Shown piece by piece: positions 37,055 through 45,972 of a DNA stretch of 64,000 bases. A program made the position numbers and the translations under genes. Position 1 is the first letter of the stretch. Every line of letters begins with the position of its first letter. The notes under the pieces are model-generated. The model was not told the origin of the DNA. It saw nothing but the letters and a program-made list of their open reading frames with translations, and did no database searches. The DNA comes from Actinomadura nitritigenes (GTDB lineage: Bacteria; Actinomycetota; Actinomycetes; Streptosporangiales; Streptosporangiaceae). The DNA is taken from contig NZ_JAGEOK010000020.1 of assembly GCF_017573545.1 (NCBI RefSeq), positions 115,396 through 179,395 on the forward strand. Reading direction: 5' to 3'.

Positions 37055-38043
37055 GCGACCGCGCGAGCGGCCGGATGAGGACCGCCCTCGGCGCCCTGGA
37101 GCTCCCGAACCCCGTCCTGACGGCCTCCGGATGCGGCGGCACCGGGCGCGAGCTCGCCCAGTTCTTCGACCTCACCCGCCTCGGCGCCTTCGTCACCACC
37201 TCGGTGATGCCCCAAGCGCGCGCGGGACGCCCCACTCCGCGCGTGACCGAGACGCCCAGCGGGCTCCTCACCGCCATGGGCCTGCCCGGGCCCGGCATCG
37301 AGACGTTCCTGGAACGCGACCTTCCCTGGCTGATCGAGCAGGACGTCCGCACCATCGTGTCCATCGCCGGCAACAGCGCCGAGGAGTTCGGCGACCTAGC
37401 CCGCCGGCTCCGCCACGTCCCCGGCGTCGCCGCCATCGAGGTCAACGTCGCCTGCCCCAACGTCGAGGACCGCGGCCGCATGTTCGGCTGGCACCCGTCC
37501 GCCGCCGCGTCCGTGCTCCGCGCCGTCCGCGCCGGCGCCCGGCCCGGCACCCCCGTCTTCGCCAAGCTCGCCCCGGACGTCACCGACATCGTCGGGATCG
37601 CGCTCGCCTGCGTCGACGCCGGCGCCGACGGCCTCACCCTGATCAACACCATGGACGGCATGGCGATCGACCCGCACACCCTCCGGCCCGCCCTCACCGG
37701 CGTGTCCGGCGGCCTGTCCGGGCCGGCGATCCGGCCCGTCGCCGTCCGCTGCGTCTACCAGGTGCACGCCGCGCTGCCCAGCACGCCGATCATCGGCGTC
37801 GGCGGCATCGCGACCGGCCTCGACGCGCTCGAGTTCATCCTGGCCGGCGCGTCCGCCGTCGCCGTCGGCACCGCCCTGTTCCACGACCCCGCGGCCGGCC
37901 CCCGCGTCCTGCGCGAGCTGGACGAGGCCCTCGCCGCCCGCCGCATCGGGCGCCTGGCCGACGCCGTCGGGCTCGCCCACAAGCCCGCCGGCTACGTACC
38001 GCCCCAGGTGCGGCCCCAAGAGCCCGAGAAGGAGAAGCTGTGA
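37051..38043 (+). CDS. pyrD: Dihydroorotate dehydrogenase catalytic subunit (class 1B)
   Basis: 330 residues from GTG 37051. FMN barrel with NPVLTASGCGGTGRELAQFFDLTRLGAFVTTSV, IVSIAGNSAEEF, IEVNVACPNVEDRG (class 1 active-site Cys), FAKLAPDVTDIVGIA, LTLINTMDGMAI and IGVGGIATGLDALEFILAGASAVAVGTALF. Pairs with PyrK. Last part overlaps pyrF by 4 bases. Confidence 0.96.
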   Translation: MSDRASGRMRTALGALELPNPVLTASGCGGTGRELAQFFDLTRLGAFVTTSVMPQARAGRPTPRVTETPSGLLTAMGLPGPGIETFLERDLPWLIEQDVRTIVSIAGNSAEEFGDLARRLRHVPGVAAIEVNVACPNVEDRGRMFGWHPSAAASVLRAVRAGARPGTPVFAKLAPDVTDIVGIALACVDAGADGLTLINTMDGMAIDPHTLRPALTGVSGGLSGPAIRPVAVRCVYQVHAALPSTPIIGVGGIATGLDALEFILAGASAVAVGTALFHDPAAGPRVLRELDEALAARRIGRLADAVGLAHKPAGYVPPQVRPQEPEKEKL

Positions 38044-38765
38044 CCGCAGCCCCCATCGCCGTCGCGCTGGACGCGCCCGACCTGGACACGGCCGCGCGCT
38101 GGGCCACCCTGGTCACCCCGCACGTCTCCACCGTCAAGGTGGGCCTCGAGCTGTACCTGCGGTACGGCCCGGACGTCGTCGCCAGCGTCCGCGGCGCCAG
38201 CCGCGTCCAGGTCTTCCTGGACCTCAAGCTGCACGACATCCCCGCCACCGTGCGCGGCGCCGCCCGCGCCGTCGCCCGGCTCAAGCCGTCCTACCTCACC
38301 GTGCACGCCGCCGGCGGTCCCGCCATGATCCGCGAGGCGGTCGAGGCCGCCCCCGCCACCAAGATCGCCGCGGTGACCGTGCTGACCTCCCTGGACGAGG
38401 CCGACCTGCGCGCCGTCGGGATCGAGGGGCCCGCCCCCGACGCCGTCCGCCGCCTCGCCGCCCTCGCCGTCGGCGCCGGCGCCCAGGCCCTCGTCTGCTC
38501 CCCGCAGGAGGCCGCCGCCGTCCGCGCCGAGGTCGGCCCCGACATCACCCTCATCACCCCCGGCGTCCGCCCCGCCGGCGCCGACACCCAGGACCAGGCC
38601 CGCGTCGCCACCCCCGAGGCCGCGCTCGCCGCCGGCGCCGACCTCCTCGTCGTCGGCCGCCCCATCACCGCCGCCCCCGACCCCGGCGCCGCCGCCGCGG
38701 CCATGGCCGCGGCGCTGCGCAGATTCCCGGGGGAGCGACCCCCCGGAACCCCCCGTCACGGTTGA
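38040..38765 (+). CDS. pyrF: Orotidine 5'-phosphate decarboxylase
   Basis: 241 residues from GTG 38040. Catalytic charged tetrad in FLDLKLHDIPATV, with early VALDAPDLDTAARWA, STVKVGLELYLRYG and LITPGVRPAGADTQDQARVATPEAALAAGADLLVVGRPIT. Long subfamily typical of actinobacteria. Final step to UMP. The stop codon lies inside the left arm of a perfect 21-bp terminator-like hairpin, so the coding sequence and terminator overlap. Confidence 0.96.
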   Translation: MTAAPIAVALDAPDLDTAARWATLVTPHVSTVKVGLELYLRYGPDVVASVRGASRVQVFLDLKLHDIPATVRGAARAVARLKPSYLTVHAAGGPAMIREAVEAAPATKIAAVTVLTSLDEADLRAVGIEGPAPDAVRRLAALAVGAGAQALVCSPQEAAAVRAEVGPDITLITPGVRPAGADTQDQARVATPEAALAAGADLLVVGRPITAAPDPGAAAAAMAAALRRFPGERPPGTPRHG

Positions 38766-38815
38766 GGGGTTGTTTCGCGCTCCGCTAGAGCTCCGCGCGA
38801 AACAACCCCTCAACC
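38760..38815 (+). terminator. pyr operon terminator: perfect 21-bp inverted repeat
   Basis: Arms 38760-38780 and 38795-38815 are perfectly complementary (starting GGTTGAGGGG, ending CCCCTCAACC), loop of 14 bases. The pyrF TGA (38763-38765) is inside the left arm. There is no T-run, as usual in these genomes. The length is notable: most actinomycete terminators have stems of 10-15 bp. Confidence 0.85.
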
Positions 38816-39747
38816 GGCGGGCATGCCCGCTGCGCTCGCTGCACTCGCTCCGCGTGCCTGCCCGTGGCGGCGGCCGAGGTCTGGCCTTCCGTGGCGGTGC
38901 TCGGCCGGGTTCCACGTCTCCGCGGGGCTCAGCCGGGTTTCGCGTCTTGGCGGTCGGGGCCCGGCCGTCCGTGGTGGTGCTCGGCCGGGTCCGGATGCGT
39001 GCGCGGAGTGGGCGCGGCGGCATTGGGGCGCGGGGGATGGATTTGGTTTTGGGGGCGGATTTAGCGCCGTGTTCTTGGGCGTACGGGAGCGCGCATTGTC
39101 GTTTTACTTCGCCTGCGAATGCCGGCCCGGGGGATCCGCAAAGCGATACGGCGGACGGCGAAGTCGGTTCGACCGATTCGCGGTCCGGGAACGCCCGCGG
39201 GGCCCGGACGGGCGTCCGGGCGCACCGGGGAGGCGGGCGTGCGCGGGAGGGGAGCGGGGGGTGCGGGCGGAGGCGGCTCCGGTCTGCTGAACGATCTTGG
39301 CGGGTGTGCTGTCGAGGATGGCAGTTGCGGTGCGCCCGCGACGTGCGGAACGGCCCGGCGTGACGAGCGTCACTCGGTCGGGACGGGTTGTGGGGGACTT
39401 CACACGGGGCCCTCGCCGGGGGCCGGATCCCGGCCGGCGGAGGGTGGCGGGATCATGGTGCGGAGGCCCCCGGAAGGAGCGGACCGCCGCGCCGGTGCGG
39501 TGCCGAGTGCCGTAAATCGGGGCAGAATGGGCGGATTTTCACGATCATGCGAAAGTCCCAGCAAGGCAAGGGGATGCGCCTCCGGAGGGTCCAAGTCGAG
39601 TACACTCTGTATTCAGGACACTCCAGGGAGTGATTTTCGTGATTTTGTGGCGGGCTAAACGGCACTTCACGTTGCCTTATGGGGCGTGAACTCGCTAGTT
39701 TCCCAACCCGTCCGACTCCGTCGAGTGGAAACCTGAGGTGACCCGGC
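38816..39747. other. Gene-free 930-base gap with imperfect direct repeats
   Basis: No supported gene. A 23-base direct repeat (22 identical) lies at 38888-38910 and 38968-38990, 80 bases apart, with weaker related cggccgggt copies between. The part 39040-39180 is relatively A/T-rich and gene-relic-like; 39200-39660 contains several small inverted repeats, e.g. CACTCC/GGAGTG near 39620 and TTCACG/CGTGAA (39666-39690) just before mihF. Promoter elements for mihF must lie in the last 150 bases. Confidence 0.6.
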
Positions 39748-40074
39748 GTGGCTCTTCCGCCCCTAACCCCCGAACAGCGCGCCGCAGCCCTGGAGAAGGC
39801 TGCCAAGGCTCGCAAGGAGCGGGCCGAGGTTAAGAACAAGCTCAAGCACGGGGGGACCTCGCTGGCCGAGGTTCTCAAGGAGGGTCAGTCCGACGACGTC
39901 ATCGGGAAGATGAAGGTGTCGGCCCTCCTGGAATCGCTGCCCGGTGTGGGCAAGGTCCGTGCGAAGCAGATCATGGAGCGCCTGGGCATCGCCGAGTCCC
40001 GCCGCGTGCGGGGCCTCGGCGCCAACCAGCGCGCCTCCCTGGAGCGTGAGTTCGGCGGAAGTGCGAACCGCTGA
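39748..40074 (+). CDS. mihF: Integration host factor, actinobacterial type (mIHF)
   Basis: 108 residues from GTG 39748, with tgaggtg 7 bases upstream. Basic helical N-terminus LTPEQRAAALEKAAKARKERAEVKNKLKHG, then the DNA-contacting IGKMKVSALLESLPGVGKVRAKQIMERLGI and the C-terminal SRRVRGLGANQRASLEREFG, a helix-two-turn-helix. It is nucleoid-associated and bends DNA. Stands first in the mihF-gmk-rpoZ unit and overlaps gmk by about 14 bases if the upstream gmk start is used. Confidence 0.95.
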   Translation: MALPPLTPEQRAAALEKAAKARKERAEVKNKLKHGGTSLAEVLKEGQSDDVIGKMKVSALLESLPGVGKVRAKQIMERLGIAESRRVRGLGANQRASLEREFGGSANR

Positions 40075-40759
40075 CGCGCGACTCTCGGGCGGGCGCGGCG
40101 GCGAGGCCGCCGCGGCCGGGTCCGGGCTCCCCGGCTCCGGCACCATCTCGCCCGGCTCCGGCGCACCCATCACTGCGCCGGAGGGCTCCGAACAACCGCA
40201 TGGCCCGCTCGTGTCCCGCCTGACGGTCCTGTCCGGGCCGTCGGGCGTCGGCAAGAGCACGGTCGTCGCCGAGATCCGGCGCTCACACCCCCGGGTGTGG
40301 CTGTCGGTCTCGGTGACCACCCGGGCCCCCCGCCCGGGTGAGACCCACGGTGTGCAGTACTTCTTCGTCGACGACGCCGGTTTCGACCGGCTCGTCGCCG
40401 AAGGGGAGCTGCTCGAGTGGGCCGAGTTCGCGGGCAACCGCTACGGCACCCCGCGCCGGCCCGTGGAGGAGCGCCTCGCCCGCGGCGAGCCCGTCCTCCT
40501 GGAGATCGACCTTCAGGGCGCCCGGCAGGTCCGCGAGACGATGCCCGGCGCGCGGCTGGTCTTCCTCGCACCGCCCAGCTGGGACGAGCTGGTCCGCCGC
40601 CTCACCGGCCGCGGCACCGAGCCGCCCGAGGTGATCGAGCGCCGGCTGGACGCGGCCCGCGTCGAGCTCGCCGCCGAGAAGGAGTTCGACGTCACCCTGG
40701 TGAACACGTCCGTCCAGGACGTGTGCGGCGAGCTGCTAACCTTGATGGCTGGTCGTTAG
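40061..40759 (+). CDS. gmk: Guanylate kinase
   Basis: The kinase proper starts with LTVLSGPSGVGKSTVVAEIRR (P-loop) near 40220, then SVTTRAPRPGETHGVQYFFV, ELLEWAEFAGNRYGTP, VLLEIDLQGARQVRE and LVNTSVQDV. It phosphorylates GMP to GDP. Two starts fit: GTG 40061 (232 residues, with a Gly/Ala/Ser-rich 50-residue N-terminal extension, weak ribosome site and overlap with mihF) and GTG 40211 (182 residues, compact enzyme, no ribosome site). The longer start is given for its coupling with mihF. Confidence 0.92.
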   Translation: MRTADARLSGGRGGEAAAAGSGLPGSGTISPGSGAPITAPEGSEQPHGPLVSRLTVLSGPSGVGKSTVVAEIRRSHPRVWLSVSVTTRAPRPGETHGVQYFFVDDAGFDRLVAEGELLEWAEFAGNRYGTPRRPVEERLARGEPVLLEIDLQGARQVRETMPGARLVFLAPPSWDELVRRLTGRGTEPPEVIERRLDAARVELAAEKEFDVTLVNTSVQDVCGELLTLMAGR

Positions 40760-40822
40760 TGTCGGCCACCGCCGTGACCGGCGGGCCGACACCGCAGTGA
40801 ATCACTAGTGGAAGGCCACGGA

Positions 40823-41077
40823 GTGGCAGCCAGCAGCGAAGGCATCACCAACCCGTCGATCGACGAGCTCCTCGAGGTCGTCGAGACCAAGTACGGCCTC
40901 GTGAGCATCGCGGCCAAGCGCGCCCGGCAGATCAACGCCTACTACGCCCAGCTCGGCGAGGGCCTGCTGGAGTACGTCGGCCCGCTCGTCGAGACCCAGG
41001 TGCAGGAGAAGCCCCTGTCGATCGCGCTCCGCGAGACGCGCGAGGGCCTCCTCAACGCCGAGCCGATCGAGGGCTGA
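40823..41077 (+). CDS. rpoZ: RNA polymerase omega subunit
   Basis: 84 residues from GTG 40823, chosen because ggaagg lies 7 bases upstream and the next residues match the family; a GTG at 40808 has no ribosome site. Family marks: NPSIDELLEVVETKYGLVSIAAKRARQINAYYAQLGEGLLEYVGPLVE and EKPLSIALRE. It helps fold and keep the beta-prime subunit. Third gene of mihF-gmk-rpoZ. Confidence 0.95.
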   Translation: MAASSEGITNPSIDELLEVVETKYGLVSIAAKRARQINAYYAQLGEGLLEYVGPLVETQVQEKPLSIALRETREGLLNAEPIEG

Positions 41078-41208
41078 GCGCCCCGGTCCGGGTGAGGCGG
41101 CCCGCCGCGCCGGCCTGCCGGCAGGCGACCTCGGCGATGCCCCGGAGCGCCGTCCAGGCGGCGACCCCGGGTGCGGCCGGCCCCCGGGCCTGATGGGACA
41201 GTGTCCGC

Positions 41209-42429
41209 ATGACCTCCCGTAAGCCGCGCGTCGTCCTCGGTGTGAGCGCCGGGATCGCCGCGTACAAGGTGTGCGAGCTGCTGCGGCGGCTCACCGAGTC
41301 GGGCCACGACGTCACCGTCGTCCCGACCGAGGACGCGCTGCGCTTCGTCGGCGAGCCGACCTGGGCGGCGCTGTCCGGCAACCCCGTCTCCACCGCGGTG
41401 TGGGACGGGGTCGCGCAGGTCCCGCACGTCCGCCTCGGGCAGGGCGCCGACCTCGTGTTCGTCGCCCCCGCCACCGCCGACCTGCTCGCCCGGGCCGCGC
41501 ACGGCCTGGCCGACGACCTGCTCACCAACACCCTCCTCACCGCCCGCTGCCCGGTGGTGTTCGCGCCCGCGATGCACACCGAGATGTGGGAGCACCCGGC
41601 GACCCGGGCGAACGTCGCGACGCTCCGCGAGCGCGGCGCGATCGTGGTGGAGCCCGCGTCCGGCCGGCTGACCGGCAAGGACACCGGCCCCGGCCGGCTG
41701 CCCGACCCCGCCGAGCTGTTCGAGGTCGCCCGGCGCGTCCTCGCCCGCGGGAGCGCGGGGCACGACCTCGCCGGACGGCACGTCGTGGTGTCCGCCGGCG
41801 GCACCCGCGAGCCCCTCGACCCCGTCCGGTTCCTCGGCAACCGCTCGTCCGGCCTGCAGGGGTACGCGCTGGCCCGCACGGCCGTGGCCCGCGGCGCGCG
41901 GGTCACGCTCGTCGCGGCCAACGTGGCGCTGCCCGACCCGGCCGGCGCTCGCGTCGTGCCGGCGGGGTCCGCGGAGGACATGCGCAAGGCCGTGCTGGAG
42001 GCCGCCGGCGACGCCGACGCGGTGGTGATGGCCGCCGCCGTCGCCGACTTCCGCCCGGTCGACTACCGCGACTCGAAGATCAAGAAGACCGAGGGCGGCG
42101 AACCGGAGCCGATCCGGCTCGCCAAGAACCCCGACATCCTGGCCGAGCTCGGCGAGCGCCGCCGGGCCGGGCAGGTGATCGTGGGCTTCGCCGCCGAGAC
42201 CGACGACGTGCTCGCCAACGGCCGCGCCAAGCTCGCCCGCAAGCGCAGCGACCTGCTGGTCGTCAACCAGGTGGGGGCGGACCTCACCTTCGGCCGCCCC
42301 GACAACGCCGCGGTGATCCTCGGCGCCGACGGGTCGAGCACCGAGGTCGAGCGCGGCGCGAAGGAGGCCCTGGCCGACGTCGTCTGGGACCTGGTCGCCG
42401 CGCGCCTCGACCCTCTGCCCGCGGATTGA
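41209..42429 (+). CDS. coaBC: Phosphopantothenoylcysteine decarboxylase / phosphopantothenate-cysteine ligase
   Basis: 406 residues, two steps of coenzyme A synthesis. N-terminal CoaC flavoprotein (1-180): VVLGVSAGIAAYKVCELLRRLTESGHDV, ATADLLARAAHGLADDLL, and FAPAMHTEMW, where the usual PAMN is PAMH as in many actinobacteria. C-terminal CoaB (about 190-400): VVVSAGGTREPLDPVRFLGNRSSGLQG, VVMAAAVADFRPVD, SKIKKTEG and LVVNQVG. Starts 131 bases after rpoZ. Confidence 0.96.
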   Translation: MTSRKPRVVLGVSAGIAAYKVCELLRRLTESGHDVTVVPTEDALRFVGEPTWAALSGNPVSTAVWDGVAQVPHVRLGQGADLVFVAPATADLLARAAHGLADDLLTNTLLTARCPVVFAPAMHTEMWEHPATRANVATLRERGAIVVEPASGRLTGKDTGPGRLPDPAELFEVARRVLARGSAGHDLAGRHVVVSAGGTREPLDPVRFLGNRSSGLQGYALARTAVARGARVTLVAANVALPDPAGARVVPAGSAEDMRKAVLEAAGDADAVVMAAAVADFRPVDYRDSKIKKTEGGEPEPIRLAKNPDILAELGERRRAGQVIVGFAAETDDVLANGRAKLARKRSDLLVVNQVGADLTFGRPDNAAVILGADGSSTEVERGAKEALADVVWDLVAARLDPLPAD

Positions 42430-42596
42430 CCGGAGGCTGCCCGACCGCGACCAACGCCATACCGGCGTCCGGAGCCGATCCCGCTAGACTGCGGGCTTAC
42501 CACCCTTGAACGCCCGTGCGGGGAGGTCCCCGCCGAACTCGATGACATATCCGCCCTGCGACGCCAGTCAGCAGCCGCTGCAAGGAGTTCACGTAC

Positions 42597-43790
42597 GTGT
42601 CTCGCCGCCTGTTCACCTCCGAGTCCGTCACCGAAGGACACCCGGACAAGATCGCGGACCAGATCAGCGACGCGATCCTCGACTCGATGCTCAAGGACGA
42701 CCCGAAGAGCCGCGTCGCGGTCGAGACGATGATCACGACCGGTCAGGTGCATGTGGCCGGTGAGGTCACCACCGAGACCTATGTGGACATCCCCGGCGTC
42801 ATCCGGGAGAAGATCCTCGAGATCGGCTACGACTCGTCCAAGAAGGGCTTCGACGGCCACTCCTGCGGCGTGTCGGTGTCCATCGGCGCGCAGTCGCCCG
42901 ACATCGCGCAGGGCGTCGACGACGCCTACGAGACCCGCGAGGGCGAGGGCGTCGACGACCTGGACCGGCAGGGCGCCGGCGACCAGGGCCTGATGTTCGG
43001 CTACGCCACCAGCGAGACCCCCGAGCTGATGCCGCTGCCGATCACGCTGGCGCACCGGCTCGCGCAGCGGCTGTCCGCCGTCCGCAAGGAGGGCACCGTC
43101 CCCTACCTGCGCCCGGACGGCAAGACCCAGGTCACCATCGAGTACGACGGCGACCGCGGCGTCCGCCTCGACACCGTCGTGGTGTCCAGCCAGCACGCTC
43201 CCGACATCGACCTGAAGGAGCTGCTCGCCCCGGACGTCAAGGAGCACGTCGTCGACCCGGTGCTCGCCCAGTTCGACCTCGACACCGACGGCTACCGGCT
43301 GCTGGTCAACCCGACCGGCCGCTTCGAGATCGGCGGCCCGATGGGCGACGCCGGCCTCACCGGCCGCAAGATCATCGTGGACACCTACGGCGGCATGGCC
43401 CGGCACGGCGGCGGCGCGTTCTCCGGCAAGGACCCGTCCAAGGTCGACCGGTCCGCCGCGTACGCGATGCGCTGGGTCGCCAAGAACATCGTCGCCGCGC
43501 AGCTCGCCGACCGCGCCGAGGTCCAGGTCGCCTACGCGATCGGCAAGGCGCACCCGGTCGGCGTGTTCGTCGAGACGTTCGGCACCGAGAAGGTCGCCCC
43601 GGAGAAGATCGAGAAGGCCGTCGCCGACGTCTTCGACCTGCGTCCCGCCGCGATCGTCCGCGACCTCGACCTGCTCCGCCCGATCTACTCGCAGACCGCC
43701 GCGTACGGCCACTTCGGCCGCGAGGAGCCGGACTTCTCCTGGGAGTCCACGGACCGCGCCAAGGACCTGGCCTCCGCCGCCGGCCTCTGA
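42597..43790 (+). CDS. metK: S-adenosylmethionine synthase
   Basis: 397 residues from GTG 42597, aaggag at 42582-42587. All signatures present: LFTSESVTEGHPDKIADQISDAILD, GAGDQGLMFGYA, GRFEIGGPMGDAGLTGRKIIVDTYGG and GGGAFSGKDPSKVDRSAAYAMR. It makes SAM from methionine and ATP. A 167-base leader precedes it with tagact (42485-42490) as a possible -10; no SAM riboswitch pattern was recognised. Confidence 0.97.
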   Translation: MSRRLFTSESVTEGHPDKIADQISDAILDSMLKDDPKSRVAVETMITTGQVHVAGEVTTETYVDIPGVIREKILEIGYDSSKKGFDGHSCGVSVSIGAQSPDIAQGVDDAYETREGEGVDDLDRQGAGDQGLMFGYATSETPELMPLPITLAHRLAQRLSAVRKEGTVPYLRPDGKTQVTIEYDGDRGVRLDTVVVSSQHAPDIDLKELLAPDVKEHVVDPVLAQFDLDTDGYRLLVNPTGRFEIGGPMGDAGLTGRKIIVDTYGGMARHGGGAFSGKDPSKVDRSAAYAMRWVAKNIVAAQLADRAEVQVAYAIGKAHPVGVFVETFGTEKVAPEKIEKAVADVFDLRPAAIVRDLDLLRPIYSQTAAYGHFGREEPDFSWESTDRAKDLASAAGL

Positions 43791-43815
43791 ACGCGCCGTA
43801 GCCGTCCCTGACGAT

Positions 43816-43850
43816 CGGAAGGGCCCTGGAGCACCTCCAGGGCCCTTCCG
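43816..43850 (+). terminator. metK terminator
   Basis: A perfect 16-bp stem (43816-43831 with 43835-43850; core GGAAGGGCCCTGGAG) with a 3-base loop, 26 bases after the metK stop. No T-run. Confidence 0.8.
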
Positions 43851-44158
43851 CACGTCTGAGGGCCATCTGGCCCCTCTCAGAGCCGCCCCACACCCGTGCG
43901 CACCGAGGAGCGGCTACAAGACCGTTGAAGCCCGTCTCGCGCCGCGCGAGCACGAGGCCGCCCATAGCGGACGCCCGCACACTCATCAGCGAGCGGGCCG
44001 GGAAACCGTCCGACCGCCTCAGCCGTCGCGCGAGCGCGTTATCTGACCGGTGGGGCGAAGCCGGAGGCGAGCCCCACCGGGAAGCTCGCGAAGCGAGGTC
44101 GCGCTCGCCGAAGGCCAGTCAGGGGCCGAGCCGCTAGGCGAGGCTCCTGGGCTGGAAT
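43851..44158. other. Hairpin-rich gap after metK
   Basis: No gene found. Contains a 10-bp inverted repeat CCGGTGGGGC (44047-44056) with GCCCCACCGG (44071-44080) and a smaller GAGCC/GGCTC hairpin near 44128-44147. Both are well placed as terminators for the minus-strand membrane-protein gene that ends at 44159. Confidence 0.6.
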
Positions 44159-45826
44159 TCAACCAACACAGTGGTTGCCGCGGTGGAGGCCGTAGTGGGC
44201 GGCGAGGGTGTAGTGGCCGGGGCCCTTGGCGTTCATCCGGACGAAGTCGCCGGCGCGGGCGAGGCAGGCGTCGCCGGTGACGCTGAGCCAGGGGGACCAG
44301 GAGACGCGGACCAGGACGGAGCCGGCCGACGGCATCTCCACGGTCAGCTCGCCGGAGTCGAGGGTCTGGACGGTCGCGGGCGGGTCGACGAGCGGCGTGG
44401 GGTAGGCGACGCGGTAGAGGCGCCAGTGCTCGTCGTGCCAGACCTCCGCGAGGTACGGCTGGCCGGCCTTGACGAGCGCGGCCTCGGCCTTGCCGGACCA
44501 GTCGGCCTCCTGCTCGGGGAGCACGACGTACTGGACGGCCCACTTCCCCAGCCACTCGTGGTAGCTGGCGGCGGTGAGGGCGCCCTCCTTGTAGAAGAGC
44601 TCGTGGCGTTCGGCGTCGACCTGGCGGTTCCAGCCGCGCGCGAGGACGAAGTGGCGGCTGAGGCCGGCGGCCTCCCAGTGGGAGCGGAGGGGGACGACCT
44701 CGATGCGGGTCCGCTGGGCGCCGAGGGCGTGGAGTTCGTCGACGAGCCCCTGGGCGTTCGAGGCGGCGGACGCGGCGGGGGTGGTGTGGACGAGGTCCTC
44801 GATGGGCTTCACGACCTGCCAGGAGCCGGTGACGATGAACGCCAGCGACAGCACGGCGATGCGGACGCGGCCGTGCGCGCGCGCGACGGCGGACAGGCAG
44901 AACATGGCGCCGAAGACGAGCGAGAGGCGCTCGACGTTGCTCCCGACGGGGGAGGGGATCGCCCAGGTGAGCAGGATACCCAGCAGGTAGACGCCGGCGC
45001 CGACGCGGACGAACCGCCAGCTCGGCGGGGCGAAGAACAGGATCGCGATGACGCTGATGATCGCCCACAGCACGATCGCGGTGAAGTCGATCGGCTGGAC
45101 GCCGTTGAAGGGGAACAGCAGGCTCGTCGTCCCGACCACGACGGGCATTCCGATCGCGACGGAGACGCCGGCGCGGCGCCGTCCGGTGAGGAAGAGCGCG
45201 GCGGCGAGGACGAGCAGGAACAGGCCCGCGACGGGGCTGGACGCCGTGGCGAGCAGGCCGAGGCCGACCATCCCGGCGAAGCGGAGCGCGGGCGTGCCGC
45301 GCGGGGTGAACGCGACGAGCACCGCCATCAGCGCGAACATGAGGCCGAGGCCGAACGTCACGCGGCCGGAGGCGGTGTTGCACGACAGCGCGAACGCGGC
45401 CCACAGCGCGGCGGGCAGGGCCATGGGCGCCTTGAACCGCCTGAGGAGGTGCGCGGTGAGCCCCGCCGAGACGGTGCCGGCGACCACGGCGACGGTCCGG
45501 ATGCCGAACAGCGCCATCAGGTACGGGGACAGGAGGCTGTAGGAGGCGGGGTGCATGCCGCCGTACCAGGCGAAGCTGTAGGCGGCGGTGGGGTGCTTCC
45601 AGGCGAAGTCGGTCCAGGCGGCCTGGGCGGCGAGGTCGCCGCCCTCGGTCGCCAGGTACAGGGCCCAGACCAGGTGCATGACGGCCGCGGCGGCTGCGGC
45701 GGCCACGACGGGGTTGCGGGGGTCGGTCCACCGCTTCCACCAGGACGCGCCGGGGCGGCCCGGGCGGGCCGATGCCCCGGCCCGGTTCCGGGCGTCGGTC
45801 AGCTCTGGAGAATGCGCTGTGGTCAC
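44159..45826 (-). CDS. Polytopic membrane protein with C-terminal soluble domain (GT-C-like)
   Basis: 555 residues. About ten hydrophobic helices between residue 40 and 340, with FAWYGGMHPASYSLLSPYLMALFG in the second loop region. Then a soluble part from about 345 on, containing VDELHALGAQRTRIEVVPLRSHWEAAGL, LARGWNRQVDAERHELFY, and a beta-rich end with VLVRVSWSPWLSVTGDACLARAGDFVRMNAKGPG. The topology resembles GT-C glycosyltransferase-type or mycobacterial wall membrane proteins, but no catalytic motif was recognised. Divergent from priA. Function not assigned. Confidence 0.75.
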   Translation of the reverse strand: MTTAHSPELTDARNRAGASARPGRPGASWWKRWTDPRNPVVAAAAAAAVMHLVWALYLATEGGDLAAQAAWTDFAWKHPTAAYSFAWYGGMHPASYSLLSPYLMALFGIRTVAVVAGTVSAGLTAHLLRRFKAPMALPAALWAAFALSCNTASGRVTFGLGLMFALMAVLVAFTPRGTPALRFAGMVGLGLLATASSPVAGLFLLVLAAALFLTGRRRAGVSVAIGMPVVVGTTSLLFPFNGVQPIDFTAIVLWAIISVIAILFFAPPSWRFVRVGAGVYLLGILLTWAIPSPVGSNVERLSLVFGAMFCLSAVARAHGRVRIAVLSLAFIVTGSWQVVKPIEDLVHTTPAASAASNAQGLVDELHALGAQRTRIEVVPLRSHWEAAGLSRHFVLARGWNRQVDAERHELFYKEGALTAASYHEWLGKWAVQYVVLPEQEADWSGKAEAALVKAGQPYLAEVWHDEHWRLYRVAYPTPLVDPPATVQTLDSGELTVEMPSAGSVLVRVSWSPWLSVTGDACLARAGDFVRMNAKGPGHYTLAAHYGLHRGNHCVG

Positions 45827-45972
45827 ATCGCCTGCACGTGCTCGTCGGACGGCGGGTGAGGGCGTCGGGCGACCCCGCTTGTTCGCGGATCGGCCTGATG
45901 CGCGCCCCGTTCAAACGGACCACACCTTAGCGCGCGCCGCTGAGCGTCGGGCTGATCTGGTAGGACGGGGGC

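Noticed and set aside
38770..39363. A 197-codon frame after pyrF
   Set aside because: It begins inside the terminator hairpin, has low-complexity sequence, lacks a ribosome site and crosses the direct repeats.
42430..42596. A SAM riboswitch in the metK leader
   Set aside because: None of the SAM-I or SAM-II/IV core patterns were recognised in the 167 bases.
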